Source: Chryseobacterium mulctrae (GTDB lineage Bacteria > Bacteroidota > Bacteroidia > Flavobacteriales > Weeksellaceae). Taken from it: 64,000 bases of DNA. Position numbers and translations under genes: made by a program. This document shows, piece by piece, positions 1-9,518 of the stretch (positions within the stretch are counted from its first letter, which is position 1; the number at the start of each line of letters is the position of its first letter). Location of the stretch: the NCBI RefSeq assembly GCF_006175945.1, contig NZ_VAJL01000001.1, positions 124,001 through 188,000 on the forward strand, written 5' to 3'. Under the pieces are notes generated by a model, which searched no databases, had not been told where the DNA came from, and saw only the letters and a program-made list of their open reading frames with translations.

Positions 1-92
1 TTGTTATTGATAAAAAACGAGAACCTGAAAGAAGCTTTTTCAGCATGCTTTGGCAAGGAATTATGGAAGGTCTCAAGAAATATTTAATTTAA
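1..92 (+). CDS. C-terminal end of an unidentified protein (partial)
   Basis: The frame with codons from position 3 is open from the window edge to a TAA at 90-92. It encodes 29 residues ending in a basic/hydrophobic tail (SMLWQGIMEGLKKYLI). A second frame stays open to 87 but its product looks less natural. The gene converges on the HxlR gene on the other strand. Too little is present to name the family. Confidence 0.45.
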   Translation, partial: VIDKKREPERSFFSMLWQGIMEGLKKYLI

Positions 93-103
93 TCTACTTT
101 AAA

Positions 104-418
104 TTATTCTTTTTCCGGGATTAATAATTTTCCCCAATCGTTGAGCTGCCACAGAATTTCGATCAATCTTTCGCCTATTTCGGTTAAAGAATATTCTACT
201 CTTGGTGGCAGTTCATTGAAACTTTTTTTACTTAAAATTCCATCTTCAATCATTTCACTGAGCTGTTTGTTTAAAACACGTCTGTCGACTTTTCCAATTC
301 CTTTTAAAAATTCGCTTGGGCGCTTTTTCCCTTCATTAATTTGCCAAACGATAGGAACTTTCCATTTTCCGCTGATCGAATTTACAGCAATTTCTAATGG
401 ACAAATTTTATTTTCCAT
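104..418 (-). CDS. HxlR-family winged-helix transcriptional regulator
   Basis: A 104-residue winged-helix DNA-binding protein of the HxlR (MarR-like) family. These are usually small dimeric regulators of redox, aldehyde or detoxification genes. The family signature CPLEIAVNSISGKWK is at the N-terminus. It is followed by RRVLNKQLSEMIEDGIL, the recognition-helix region, and by a wing with PPRVEYSLTEIGERL. The start at 418 is preferred because HxlR proteins begin just before the CPL motif and GGGGAGAG lies four bases upstream; an in-frame ATG at 439 would add seven residues. No effector-binding domain is present beyond the fold. The target is unknown; no obvious partner gene is adjacent in this window. 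Confidence 0.88.
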   Translation of the reverse strand: MENKICPLEIAVNSISGKWKVPIVWQINEGKKRPSEFLKGIGKVDRRVLNKQLSEMIEDGILSKKSFNELPPRVEYSLTEIGERLIEILWQLNDWGKLLIPEKE

Positions 419-598
419 TGTTCTCTCCCCTGTTTTCATATTATTGACTTTTTTATCCCTATGTGCTTAAAATATGCGGTATTGCCGATATTAAAAAGCT
501 TTCAGAGATTTGCAAAATTAATCATAATATAAGGATATAAATATATCTGATACATTTATGAGCGTAAAAGATTTAATTAAAGAAATACGACAATTATT

Positions 599-1411
599 AT
601 GACAGAAGTAAAACGCAAAGGTTCTCGATCTGCAAAAGAAATTCCTAAAGAAATTTTAGACCAACTAAATCGTGGAGAAATTGAAACGGCAAATTTAGTT
701 GAATGGCTAGCTGTCGATCAAAGGCTTTTGCTGGAAAATTTATTGAAACAATTTGACAGAACTCAATATTTACAACCAATATTAAACGATATTGAAAACC
801 TAAAAAAGAAAACGGTAAATACTATTAACGAAGCAATTGGAACAGGACTTTTTGAGCAGTCTTTGAAAAATAATGACGCAGAAATACTGGCAATTATCAC
901 CAATCATACCTCTGATTTAATTCGTTGTTGGGCAACATACACGATCGGGAAAAATCAAGCATTAAATATCACTCAAAAACTTGAAAAAATTCAACCATTT
1001 TCAGCTGATAAACATTTTGGGGTAAGAGAAATTTGTTGATTAGCCGTAAGATCAAGCATCGCAAAAGACTTATTAAAAAGTATTGCAATATTATCCGGTT
1101 GGACAAATCACAAAGACGAAAACGTAAGACGGTTTGCAAGCGAAGCAACACGATCGAGAGGTGTTTGGTGCGAACATATTGAAGAACTGAAACAAAACCC
1201 TGAACTGGGTTTGGTAATTTTAGACCCTATGAAATCTGACAAATCAAAATACGTGCAAGACAGTGTTGGAAACTGGCTAAACGACGCAAGTAAAACACAG
1301 CCTGAGTTTGTAAAATCAATTTGCGAAAAATGGAAGGATGAAAGCCCAACTAAAGAAACAGCTTACATTATAAAAAAAGCATTGCGGACTATTGAAAAGT
1401 TAAAGAATTAA
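599..1411 (+). pseudogene. DNA alkylation repair (AlkD/HEAT-like) protein, interrupted by an in-frame TGA
   Basis: One reading frame runs from ATG 599 to TAA 1409-1411 (about 270 codons), broken only by TGA at 1037-1039 (codon 147). The first half (MTEVKRKGSRSAKEIP, then EIETANLVEWLAVDQ) and the second half (LAVRSSIAKDL ... DENVRRFASEATRSRGVW ... VQDSVGNWLNDASK) together match the all-helical HEAT-repeat layout of AlkD-like DNA alkylation repair proteins. The stop sits in GVREIC-stop-LAVRSS, where relatives would have Trp, so TGG to TGA is the simplest explanation. The downstream half has no good start of its own. A 14-codon ORF (558-602) overlaps the start by ATGA; it may be a leader or chance. 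Confidence 0.7.
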
Positions 1412-1447
1412 TTTATAAAAAATAAATATCTCCCTTTGATTGGAATT

Positions 1448-1476
1448 TTGTAGATTAGAGTAACATTTTAGTTTTG
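1448..1476 (+). promoter_or_regulatory. Bacteroidota-type promoter for the lipoprotein gene
   Basis: TTG at 1448-1450 and TAGTTTTG at 1469-1476 are separated by 18 bases. This fits the flavobacterial -33/-7 consensus TTG-N17-23-TAnnTTTG. It lies 60 bases before the lipoprotein start at 1536. Confidence 0.55.
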
Positions 1477-1535
1477 AAAATTGATCTAAAAGCAAGATAT
1501 TAAAATAGCAACCATAATCATAAAAAACATTTAAA

Positions 1536-1916
1536 ATGAAAAAATACATATTCACTTGTTCTTTAGTTTTTATGCTGATTAGTTGTGGAGCAATTAATGG
1601 AAATTATGCCGATACAGCATTTTATGCAAAAAACACATCTGAAAAAAATATTTCTTTTGAAGCCGGAATTTTTAAAAATTCAATGTCGATGGGAAGGTAT
1701 GAAGTTAAAAATAATTTCCAGGTAAAACCGAATGACAGTATTCTAATAATCAGAACGAGCTTTAAAAAAGATTATGAAAATCCGCAGCATATGTTCCCTA
1801 CTTTCAATGTTTTTCCTCCGGAAAACGTAGAATTAAATGATGCTAAAAATCCTCAGAACTGGAAAAAATACACCAAGGAAAATCTTGTTATTTATACATT
1901 CACTTTAAACAAATAA
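1536..1916 (+). CDS. Small lipoprotein of unknown function
   Basis: A 126-residue protein with a lipoprotein signal peptide: basic MKKY, a hydrophobic stretch, then the lipobox LISC with the lipidated Cys near residue 17. The mature part is rich in Asn, Lys and Phe and contains PNDSILIIRTSFKKD. It probably has a beta-rich fold, but no family is recognised. One base separates its stop from the next start (1918), so the two are almost certainly co-transcribed. The product should be anchored in the outer membrane or inner-membrane periplasmic face. Confidence 0.7.
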   Translation: MKKYIFTCSLVFMLISCGAINGNYADTAFYAKNTSEKNISFEAGIFKNSMSMGRYEVKNNFQVKPNDSILIIRTSFKKDYENPQHMFPTFNVFPPENVELNDAKNPQNWKKYTKENLVIYTFTLNK

Positions 1917-1917
1917 A

Positions 1918-2805
1918 ATGAAATCATTAAATCTTTTCTTCATGCTTATTTTTTCAGTTTGTTTTTCACAGGAAAATAATGTTCTTGAAAGACTTTCTGT
2001 GCTGAACAACAACGGAAAAATATGGTACAATATTGATGGATACAGTATTACCAGCGAAAAATTTAATAATACTTTTGACGAGAAAGGTTTGAAAAAAGTT
2101 TTCAGAAAACATCAGATTACAGATTCGGATGTAAAAACAAAAGACAATCAAATCAAATTCAACAATCTATTGATTTCTAAACAGCAAAAAATAGCTGACA
2201 ATAATTTCCAAACCAATAATTATTATTTTATTGAAAATCCAGACAAAACAGTTTCTGTAATTTGGTTTATTAAAAACGGAAAAACAGATAAAGAAACAGA
2301 AGAGAAAATGGTCAACTTAATCATCGAAAATAAAATTCCTGAAGAAAATTTTGTTCCGATGAAAATCACTTCAATCAATTTTGCCGGAAGAAAAATAGAA
2401 CTTGGAAACAGCTGTTACTGGACTTTTCTCAATACCGTTCAATGTCCTTATTTAGGAGAAATGAACTGGTCTGTTCATAGAAATTTAGAGAGTGCTAAAG
2501 AAGCTATTGAAAATCAATTAAACATTACAAAATCTAAAAAAGGTGGAAAAGTAGCTTCGGAAGAAATCGTCGATGTAGAATTTGAAGGAGTACAGACTAA
2601 AGCTAAAAAAGTAATCTATGATTTTACAGGAGTTGCTTCTGCTTTGGCAGGAATGTCGGGCGGAAAAAACTTAACCGTTTATTATGTCGCTGAAAAAGTA
2701 AGAAATAAAAATGTTAGCTGTGTAATGAGTTTTTGGAACAACGATCAAATCAATCCTGAAACGAAGCTCCCTCCTCTTTTAGAAAAAATAATGAAGCTTA
2801 AATAA
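1918..2805 (+). CDS. Secreted protein of unknown function
   Basis: A 295-residue protein starting with a Sec signal peptide (MKSLNLFFMLIFSVCFSQE, likely cleavage after FS). The mature protein is hydrophilic. It has two Cys residues in the middle (GNSCYWTFLNTVQCP) that could form a disulfide, and a hydrophobic Gly-rich patch FTGVASALAGMSGGKNL near residue 240. It is translationally close-coupled to the lipoprotein upstream, which suggests an envelope-associated pair. I do not recognise the family and infer no activity. Confidence 0.7.
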   Translation: MKSLNLFFMLIFSVCFSQENNVLERLSVLNNNGKIWYNIDGYSITSEKFNNTFDEKGLKKVFRKHQITDSDVKTKDNQIKFNNLLISKQQKIADNNFQTNNYYFIENPDKTVSVIWFIKNGKTDKETEEKMVNLIIENKIPEENFVPMKITSINFAGRKIELGNSCYWTFLNTVQCPYLGEMNWSVHRNLESAKEAIENQLNITKSKKGGKVASEEIVDVEFEGVQTKAKKVIYDFTGVASALAGMSGGKNLTVYYVAEKVRNKNVSCVMSFWNNDQINPETKLPPLLEKIMKLK

Positions 2806-2900
2806 ATTTGTTTATTTAGGTGAAAATAAAAATTTAGAAGCAATTCTTTTAATTAATTTTAATTTCAGAAAGCCAGTTCCAAAAATTTACTTGAAAATCG

Positions 2901-3518
2901 ATGACAACAATACTTCAGAATAAGTTAGACGAAAAATTTACAGCTTGGATCATTAAATATATTTCACCAAATTTTGTTGATGAAATTTATTTGGTTTGGT
3001 TTACTGATAACGACGCAGAAAGCACAGATAAGTTATTAACTTTTGAAAATGGTAAAGTTTTTTCATCAAAAAATATTGAAAATATTGAACTTGAAATTAT
3101 AAATAAAAAAAAGGAAATTGAAAATTATGAAAGAGTAATTTCCTGGCTTAATGAGGAAATTAATAACGACTCAACTGAAGACAATTTTTATGATATAAAA
3201 TTTCTTCTGGATCAAATCGAACAAAATAATTTTTCAATAGATGTTATAGAGCTTTTCACCAACTATATTAATCTTTTTGGAGATTATGCAAGACAAGACG
3301 AGAAAAACAATTTTTTATTAACGTTTGAAAGCCAATCTTCTATACAAAAATTATGGAACTATTATTATGAAGCTATTTTTTGGCCTAGATTTAATAATAA
3401 AAAAGAATTTGAAAACTCAAAGCCGGCTTCTTTAGAAATAGATAAATCAGAATTACATTTACAGCTTTCAGAAATTATTAATGAGTTTGATAGTCAAATT
3501 CAAATACCGAATTTCTGA
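2901..3518 (+). CDS. Hypothetical acidic cytoplasmic protein
   Basis: A 205-residue protein without signal peptide or membrane segment, rich in Glu, Asp, Asn and Lys. Predicted helical stretches include IENIELEIINKKKEIENYER. No catalytic motif or recognised domain is visible. It follows the secreted pair by about 95 bases and could be a separate unit. Confidence 0.55.
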   Translation: MTTILQNKLDEKFTAWIIKYISPNFVDEIYLVWFTDNDAESTDKLLTFENGKVFSSKNIENIELEIINKKKEIENYERVISWLNEEINNDSTEDNFYDIKFLLDQIEQNNFSIDVIELFTNYINLFGDYARQDEKNNFLLTFESQSSIQKLWNYYYEAIFWPRFNNKKEFENSKPASLEIDKSELHLQLSEIINEFDSQIQIPNF

Positions 3519-3778
3519 TACTTAAAAAAAGATTTTAGGCTTATAAATTTATTTTACTGATTATTGCATTGATTCTCTCATTCGGTGTGAAATATCTTGA
3601 GACAAGGTTATAAACAATCTCCCCAACTCTTTTAAATTTATAGTTTTAAACATCCTTTATTTAATGATTTGAATAAACTTCCGACAATTACTATGTAATC
3701 AATTATAATATTTATACAGGAAATTTTCATTCGTTTTCCAACATAATCACTTTATTCAATGATTGTTATAAATAAGGG

Positions 3779-3807
3779 TTGATTCAAATAAAGTCCGAGT
3801 AAATTTG
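3779..3807 (+). promoter_or_regulatory. Promoter candidate for the porin/DASS operon
   Basis: TTG at 3779-3781 and TAAATTTG at 3800-3807 with an 18-base spacer match the Bacteroidota sigma-ABfr consensus. It implies a leader of about 130 bases before the porin start at 3947. Confidence 0.5.
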
Positions 3808-3892
3808 CACAAGTTGAAATTTAAACCATTATTAATCCAAACAGCGTGATTATTAGTATTTATTTTCTTAATTTTAAGGTAATTTAACACTC

Positions 3893-3906
3893 ATCCTAAT
3901 TAGGAT
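3893..3906. promoter_or_regulatory. Perfect palindrome ATCCTAATTAGGAT in the porin leader
   Basis: A 14-base perfect palindrome lies 40 bases before the porin start and downstream of the promoter candidate. Its place suggests a repressor operator, though a small RNA hairpin in the leader is equally possible. Confidence 0.3.
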
Positions 3907-3946
3907 TGTTAAAAAAAGCTAACACACCAAGAAACATTATAAGAAA

Positions 3947-5101
3947 ATGAGTACTTTTTTAACCGTAAAAAAGCATCTGCTTTTATCTTTCACAACATTC
4001 AGTTTGGGTTTGACGGCACAAGTCCCCGATTCCATAAAAACACAATCGGAAGACCCTGTAAAATATCCTCAACTTCAAATTAAAGGTCTCTTTCAGGCGC
4101 GCTATTTGGTCGGTACAAGCAAAGATGTTGATGTTAATGGGCTGCATCATTCCGATGGTTCGGGAACCAATAATAATTTCATGGTGAAATATATGAGGGT
4201 TCAGGTTAGGGCGCAGATTAGTAAACGTACTGAAGTTGTAGCGTTGGCAAATCTTGCAGACTTTAAAAACGATCCAAAATCAAGAGTTCTCGAAAATGCC
4301 TATTTAAAATATACTTTCAATTCAAAACTTGCACTTACTGTAGGGCAATTCAGACCTTGGTTCGGTATTGAAGAAACCTATCCTATCGATATCATTAAAT
4401 CTTTAGACTGGTCAAATCAATACACCGAATTTGGGAAATTGGGCTGGACAAGTTTTCAAATTGGAATGTCTGCAACAGGTCAGGTTGAGCTAGGAAATAT
4501 TCCTTTTCAATATGCCGTTTCTGTAGTGAATGGAAATGGTAAAAATCAGGTGAATGATAATAATGATGGCAAACAATATTCCACAAGATTGGTTTTTGGT
4601 TTGGTTAAAAAATATAATTTTAATGTTGGTCTAAATGGTGGTGTAGGTGATGCTTTTGGCAAGAAAATTTACGCTGTAGGTGTCGATTTAAGCTCATTAA
4701 TTAATTTCGATTCAAAATGGAGCCTCGATATGCAGCTGGAAGGAAAGCAGGCAACCAATCATCCTTTATATTTTGCGGTCACGCCAGAATTAAGACCTTC
4801 AAATCCCGATGAGTATCTAATTCGTGGAGCTTATTTTCTTCCCAATTTACGATACGAGATCAATCACAAAAATTTAAGCGCTTTCGAATTATCTTGCCGT
4901 TACGAATATTTAGATACCAATTTTAGGTTAAATTCAAATCCTAGACAAACGGTTACCCCAATGTTCGGTTTGGAGTTTCTTAAAAATTATGGCGCCAGAA
5001 TTCAACTCGGAATGCAGTTCGACCGATACAAACATCAGGTAGAAAATACCTCTCAATACAACAATAATTTATTCATAGTTCAAGTCCAAAGTAGATTTTA
5101 A
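3947..5101 (+). CDS. Outer-membrane porin (phosphate-selective porin O/P-like)
   Basis: A 384-residue outer-membrane beta-barrel protein with an N-terminal signal peptide (cleavage near LTAQ-VPDS). The layout is that of the OprO/P-type porins: LQIKGLFQARYL as first strand, an NLADFKNDPK/LENAYLKYTF region, VGQFRPWFGIEETYP, and a C-terminal strand ending in Phe (VQVQSRF), the outer-membrane assembly signal. It is 18 bases from the DASS transporter and probably shares its transcript. The likely substrate is therefore a dicarboxylate or related anion rather than phosphate. Substrate is inference from context. Confidence 0.8.
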   Translation: MSTFLTVKKHLLLSFTTFSLGLTAQVPDSIKTQSEDPVKYPQLQIKGLFQARYLVGTSKDVDVNGLHHSDGSGTNNNFMVKYMRVQVRAQISKRTEVVALANLADFKNDPKSRVLENAYLKYTFNSKLALTVGQFRPWFGIEETYPIDIIKSLDWSNQYTEFGKLGWTSFQIGMSATGQVELGNIPFQYAVSVVNGNGKNQVNDNNDGKQYSTRLVFGLVKKYNFNVGLNGGVGDAFGKKIYAVGVDLSSLINFDSKWSLDMQLEGKQATNHPLYFAVTPELRPSNPDEYLIRGAYFLPNLRYEINHKNLSAFELSCRYEYLDTNFRLNSNPRQTVTPMFGLEFLKNYGARIQLGMQFDRYKHQVENTSQYNNNLFIVQVQSRF

Positions 5102-5119
5102 TCCGTAAAACTAACTATT

Positions 5120-6550
5120 ATGAAAGAGATTAACATTAAAGCGGTCGCCATCACATTTGCGGTTGCGCTTATCATTTGGTTTATTCCGGCTCCGGAAGGT
5201 GTTGCTGAAAATGCATGGCATCTGTTCGCTATTTTTGCAGCCACTATTTTAGGAATCATCCTTAAAGCCGCTCCAATGGGAACGATGTGTATGATGGCCA
5301 TCGGATTTACTGCTTTGACGCAGGTTGTCGCTCCGGGAGATGCCGGAAAATCAATCACAAAAGCGCTTTCAGGTTTTGGAGACAAAGTAATCTGGCTGAT
5401 TGGGATTTCATTCTTTATCGCAAGAGGATTTATCAAAACAGGTTTAGGAAACAGAATCGCTTTTTTGTTCATCAGAGTTTTCGGAAAAAGTTCTTTGGGT
5501 TTAGCTTACGGATTGGGTTTGGCAGACGTTTGTCTGGCTCCTGCAATTCCTAGTAACACTGCGAGAGGTGGCGGAATTATTTATCCGATTATGAAATCGA
5601 TGGCAATAAGTTTTGATTCGCTTCCCGATAAGCCCGAAACGCACAGAAAATTAGGTTCTTATTTGACATTGAATAGTTATTACATGAATCTCATCGCTTC
5701 TTCCATGTTTTTGACGGGAACTGCGAGTAACCCGATGTGTCAGAAATTCGCAGCCAATTTAGGAATCAATATTACTTGGATGTCTTGGGCTGCAGCAGGT
5801 TTCGTTCCGGGATTGGTCGCTTTCTTTGTCGTTCCTTTGGTTTTATACAAATTATACCCGCCTGAATTAAAGAAAACTGGTGATGCTCCGAAAATGGCAG
5901 CTCAAAAATTAAAAGAAATGGGCCCGATTTCTAAAAACGAATGGTTAATGCTTTTTGCGTTCTTCATTTTATTAGCCCTCTGGATTTTTGGTGGCTCGCT
6001 TTCTATTGATGCAACCACAACCGCTTTTATAGGATTAACATTACTTTTATTAACCTCAGTTTTAACTTGGGAAGATGTAAAGTCAGAAAAAGGAGCTTGG
6101 GACACGATTGTGTGGTTTGCAGTTTTAGTCATGATGGCAAGTTCACTTAATGAATTAGGATTTATCGGCTGGTTTAGTGATTTAATTAAAATGAAAATCG
6201 GTGATATGACTTGGACGCTTGCTTTTCCGGTGATTATTCTCGTCTATTTCTTCAGTCACTATATTTTTGCAAGTGCAACCGCTCACGTTGCTGCAATGTA
6301 CGCTGCGTTATTAAGTGTTGGTGTTGCGGTAGGAATTCCTCCGATGTTGTTGGCGATGATGCTTGGTTTCATGGGCTCTATTTATGGTGTGTTGACACAT
6401 TACGGTCACGGTCCGGCTCCTGTGTTTTTTGGAAGCGGATATGTTGATTTAAAATCTTGGTGGCTCAGAGGTTTAGAAATCGGAGTTGTTCTGTTTATTA
6501 TCTACATGGGCGTCGGCGGACTTTGGATGAAAATATTAGGATACTATTAA
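5120..6550 (+). CDS. DASS-family sodium:dicarboxylate symporter (CitT/SodiT type)
   Basis: A 476-residue integral inner-membrane transporter with about 12 to 14 hydrophobic segments, belonging to the divalent anion:Na+ symporter (DASS) family. It resembles the plant 2-oxoglutarate/malate translocator and CitT. Visible family features are the paired SNT-like substrate/sodium motifs: CLAPAIPSNTARGGGIIYPI (about residues 138-157) with MFLTGTASNP (about 196-205), and the C-terminal repeat region with HYIFASATAHVAAMYAALL and LTHYGHGPAPVFFGSGYV. It would import C4-dicarboxylates such as succinate, fumarate or malate. The porin gene ends 18 bases upstream and sdhCAB starts downstream, which supports this substrate class. 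Confidence 0.88.
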   Translation: MKEINIKAVAITFAVALIIWFIPAPEGVAENAWHLFAIFAATILGIILKAAPMGTMCMMAIGFTALTQVVAPGDAGKSITKALSGFGDKVIWLIGISFFIARGFIKTGLGNRIAFLFIRVFGKSSLGLAYGLGLADVCLAPAIPSNTARGGGIIYPIMKSMAISFDSLPDKPETHRKLGSYLTLNSYYMNLIASSMFLTGTASNPMCQKFAANLGINITWMSWAAAGFVPGLVAFFVVPLVLYKLYPPELKKTGDAPKMAAQKLKEMGPISKNEWLMLFAFFILLALWIFGGSLSIDATTTAFIGLTLLLLTSVLTWEDVKSEKGAWDTIVWFAVLVMMASSLNELGFIGWFSDLIKMKIGDMTWTLAFPVIILVYFFSHYIFASATAHVAAMYAALLSVGVAVGIPPMLLAMMLGFMGSIYGVLTHYGHGPAPVFFGSGYVDLKSWWLRGLEIGVVLFIIYMGVGGLWMKILGYY

Positions 6551-6570
6551 AGTTTGTTTAAATTTTAATA

Positions 6571-6762
6571 GTTGGGAATCGCAAAGGCGCAATTTATAAA
6601 ATATTCTATTATTAAGACGCAAGGATTTTATCTGCAATAAAATTTAACGGTTTTTATTTTTATATTCTTTCTGCAGTTTTTTAGTCAAACTGAGCGAAGT
6701 CGAAGTGATTTGCGCCTTAAAAAACTGAAAAGATAAAAAAACTTGCCTTTGCGTTTTCCAAC
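6571..6762. repeat. Dispersed ~190-bp intergenic repeat, copy 1
   Basis: This segment matches 20833-21021 along almost its whole length. It begins with GTTGGGAATCGCAAAGGCGC and ends with the near-inverse CCTTTGCGTTTTCCAAC. The interior has the shared blocks GACGCAAGGATTTTATC and ACTGAGCGAAG. No ORF is present. The form suggests a non-autonomous MITE-like or REP-like element, placed between the DASS gene and sdhC, where its transcript could fold and separate the two units. Confidence 0.8.
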
Positions 6763-6817
6763 AAAATATCTTTCTAATTTTTTGTAAAAGTTTAAATAAA
6801 TTCAAAAACAAAAAAAT

Positions 6818-7474
6818 ATGCTGTCAACCTTATCAAGAAAAATGCTGATGTGCCTTACAGGACTTTTCCTGAGCTTCTTTCTGTTGATTCACTTCTTGGG
6901 AAATCTTCAGCTGTTTTTACCACAGGAACAGGCGCATCTTCAGTTTAATGCCTATTCACATTTTCTTTCGGGAAATATTATCATCAAAATGGTTTCCTAT
7001 GTTTTGTATGCAAGTATTATCCTTCATGCTGTGGATGGATTAATCATTACTTTAAAAAATAAAAAATCGGGCGGAAATTATCAAGCTGACAGACGAGGAA
7101 GAGCCAGTAAATGGGCATCCCGAAATATGGGAATTCTGGGAACGTTATTATTAATTTTTCTGGTTATTCACTTTCAAAATTTCTGGTATGTTTACAAATT
7201 CGGAAACCCTCCTTTGGATGAAAACGGAAATAAAGACCTGTACATTTTGGTTGTAACTGTTTTTAAAGAATGGTGGTACGTTATCATTTATGTTTTATCG
7301 ATGATTGCTTTGTGTTATCATTTAATTCATGGAATTTACAGCGCTGTCAGAACTTTAGGATTATATCATCCGAAGTTTGTAAGATGGTTTAAAACGATCG
7401 GAATTGCTTATTCAGTCATCATCAGTGTTGGGTTTGCCTTGATGCCAATTTATGTATTCTTCACCGCCAATTAA
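6818..7474 (+). CDS. sdhC: Succinate dehydrogenase cytochrome b subunit (di-heme type)
   Basis: A 218-residue membrane anchor of succinate:quinone oxidoreductase with five hydrophobic segments. It is the single-subunit di-heme cytochrome b form found in Bacteroidota, epsilonproteobacteria and Bacillus (types B/C). Candidate heme ligands in the helices are His25 (LLIHFLG), His70 (IILHAVDG), His118 (FLVIHFQ) and His168/His171 (CYHLIHG). The C-terminal helix is followed by FFTAN. It heads the sdhCAB operon, with 11 bases to sdhA. It passes electrons from the iron-sulfur subunit to menaquinone. Confidence 0.92.
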   Translation: MLSTLSRKMLMCLTGLFLSFFLLIHFLGNLQLFLPQEQAHLQFNAYSHFLSGNIIIKMVSYVLYASIILHAVDGLIITLKNKKSGGNYQADRRGRASKWASRNMGILGTLLLIFLVIHFQNFWYVYKFGNPPLDENGNKDLYILVVTVFKEWWYVIIYVLSMIALCYHLIHGIYSAVRTLGLYHPKFVRWFKTIGIAYSVIISVGFALMPIYVFFTAN

Positions 7475-7485
7475 ATTGAGAAACT

Positions 7486-9402
7486 ATGATTTTAGATTCA
7501 AAAATACCGGAAGGTTCTTTAGAACAAAAATGGGATAATTATAAAAAGAAAGCCAAGCTCGTCAATCCGGCTAACCGAAAAAAACTAGACGTTATCGTTG
7601 TCGGAACAGGTTTAGCGGGAAGTTCTATTGCTGCATCATTAGGCGAAATGGGTTATAATGTAAAATCATTCTGTTCTCAGGACAGCCCAAGAAGAGCCCA
7701 TTCTGTTGCGGCTCAAGGTGGCGTAAATGCTGCAAAAAATTACAAAAATGACGGCGATAGTGTTTACAGAATGTTCGTAGACACCTTAAAAGGTGGAGAT
7801 TTCAGAGCCCGTGAAGCCAATGTTTACCGAATGGCAGAATGTTCTTTAAATCTTATCGACCAAGCCGTTGCGCAGGGTGTTCCGTTTGGAAGAGAATATG
7901 GTGGTTATTTGAACAACCGTTCTTTTGGTGGCGTTCAGGTAAGCCGAACATTTTACGCAAGAGGGCAAACCGGACAACAATTACTTCTGGGAGCTTACCA
8001 AGCTTTGATGCGACAGGTCGGAAAGAAAAGCGTTCAGTTATTTTCAAGACATGAGATGCTGGATTTGGTTATGATTGACGGAAAAGCAAGAGGAATTATC
8101 GTAAGAAATTTAGACACCGGAGAAATTGAAAGACACGCCGCCCACGCTGTTGTTTTAGCAACAGGTGGTTATGGTAAAATTTATTATTTATCAACTTTGG
8201 CGATGGGTTGCAACGGTTCTGCTATATGGAGAGCTCATAAAAAAGGTGCGTTAATGGCTTCTCCAAGCTGGATTCAGGTGCATCCTACTTCATTGCCACA
8301 ATCAGGAGATTATCAGTCGAAATTAACTTTAATGTCTGAATCGTTAAGAAATGACGGCAGAATCTGGGTTCCTCTAAAAGAAAATGAAACCAGAAAAGGC
8401 AACGACATTCCCGAAAGCGAAAGAGATTACTATCTGGAAAGAAGATATCCTGCTTTTGGAAATTTAGCCCCAAGAGATATTTCATCAAGAGCTGCAAAAG
8501 AAAGAATTGATGCCGGTTTCGGAATCGGACCGTTGAAAAATGCCGTATATCTTGATTTTTCTAAAGCCATAAAAGAACAGGGAAAAGAAAAAATTCAGGA
8601 GAAATATGGAAATTTATTCGATATGTATCTTAAAATCACAGGTTACAATGCTTACGAAGAACCGATGATGATTTCCCCTTCTGCACACTTTTCGATGGGC
8701 GGACTTTGGGTTGATTATGAATTAATGACCACTATTCCGGGATTATTTGCGTTGGGTGAAGCTAATTTTGCGGATCACGGAGCCAATCGACTGGGTGCGA
8801 ATTCTTTGCTTCAGGCTTCTGTAGATGGCTATTTTATTGCGCCTTACACGATTGCCAATTATTTATCCAATGAAATTCATACCGGAAAAATTTCAATTGA
8901 TAATCCTGAATTTGATAAAGCAGAAAATCAAGTTAAACAACAAATTGAAGGTTTTATCAATATTAATGGAACAAAAACAGTCGATTATTTCCATAAAACA
9001 TTAGGTAAATTACTTTACGATTACTGCGGTTTAGCGAGAAATGAAGAAGGTTTAAAATACGCCATCGAAGAAATCCGAAAATTAAAACAGGAGTTTTATA
9101 AAGACGTAAAAGTTTCAGGACAAGGCGACACCATGAATAGCGAACTCGAAAAAGCAGGTCGTGTTGCTGATTATTTTGAAATTGGTGAACTGATGTGTTA
9201 TGATGCATTAACCCGAAAAGAATCTTGTGGTGCCCATTTTCGTGAAGAATACCAAACTCCGGATGGAGAAGCCTTGAGAAATGATGCTGAATTTCAATTC
9301 ATCTCGGCATGGGCCTGGAAAGGTGAAAACAACGAACCTGAACTCATTAAAGAATCTTTGATTTTTGAAGAAATACAGCCGACTGTAAGAAGTTATAAAT
9401 AA
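7486..9402 (+). CDS. sdhA: Succinate dehydrogenase/fumarate reductase flavoprotein subunit
   Basis: A 638-residue flavoprotein that interconverts succinate and fumarate on the cytoplasmic face. The N-terminal FAD-binding motif is [12 protein letters not shown] (about 38-49). [11 protein letters not shown] follows, with His72 as the expected site of covalent FAD attachment. The C-terminal part has [17 protein letters not shown] and the capping/catalytic region, then [20 protein letters not shown]. Length matches the type B/C enzymes that pair with a single di-heme cytochrome. It sits between sdhC and sdhB in one operon. Confidence 0.95.
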   Translation: MILDSKIPEGSLEQKWDNYKKKAKLVNPANRKKLDVIVVGTGLAGSSIAASLGEMGYNVKSFCSQDSPRRAHSVAAQGGVNAAKNYKNDGDSVYRMFVDTLKGGDFRAREANVYRMAECSLNLIDQAVAQGVPFGREYGGYLNNRSFGGVQVSRTFYARGQTGQQLLLGAYQALMRQVGKKSVQLFSRHEMLDLVMIDGKARGIIVRNLDTGEIERHAAHAVVLATGGYGKIYYLSTLAMGCNGSAIWRAHKKGALMASPSWIQVHPTSLPQSGDYQSKLTLMSESLRNDGRIWVPLKENETRKGNDIPESERDYYLERRYPAFGNLAPRDISSRAAKERIDAGFGIGPLKNAVYLDFSKAIKEQGKEKIQEKYGNLFDMYLKITGYNAYEEPMMISPSAHFSMGGLWVDYELMTTIPGLFALGEANFADHGANRLGANSLLQASVDGYFIAPYTIANYLSNEIHTGKISIDNPEFDKAENQVKQQIEGFININGTKTVDYFHKTLGKLLYDYCGLARNEEGLKYAIEEIRKLKQEFYKDVKVSGQGDTMNSELEKAGRVADYFEIGELMCYDALTRKESCGAHFREEYQTPDGEALRNDAEFQFISAWAWKGENNEPELIKESLIFEEIQPTVRSYK

Positions 9403-9518
9403 TATTGAAGTAAAAAGGTGAAAGTTAAAAGAGCCAAGTGGTTGAAGTGAAGATATTGAAAAGAAGCCATTGATATAAAACTTAATCCCAATTAAAGATT
9501 ACAAAAAACACAGAAATT

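Larger units (their letters stand above)
3519..3946. other. Intergenic region before the dicarboxylate block
   Basis: This 428-base gap has no credible ORF. It holds a promoter candidate at 3779-3807 and a palindrome at 3893-3906, both described separately. The rest is AT-rich sequence in which I see nothing definite. Confidence 0.5.
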
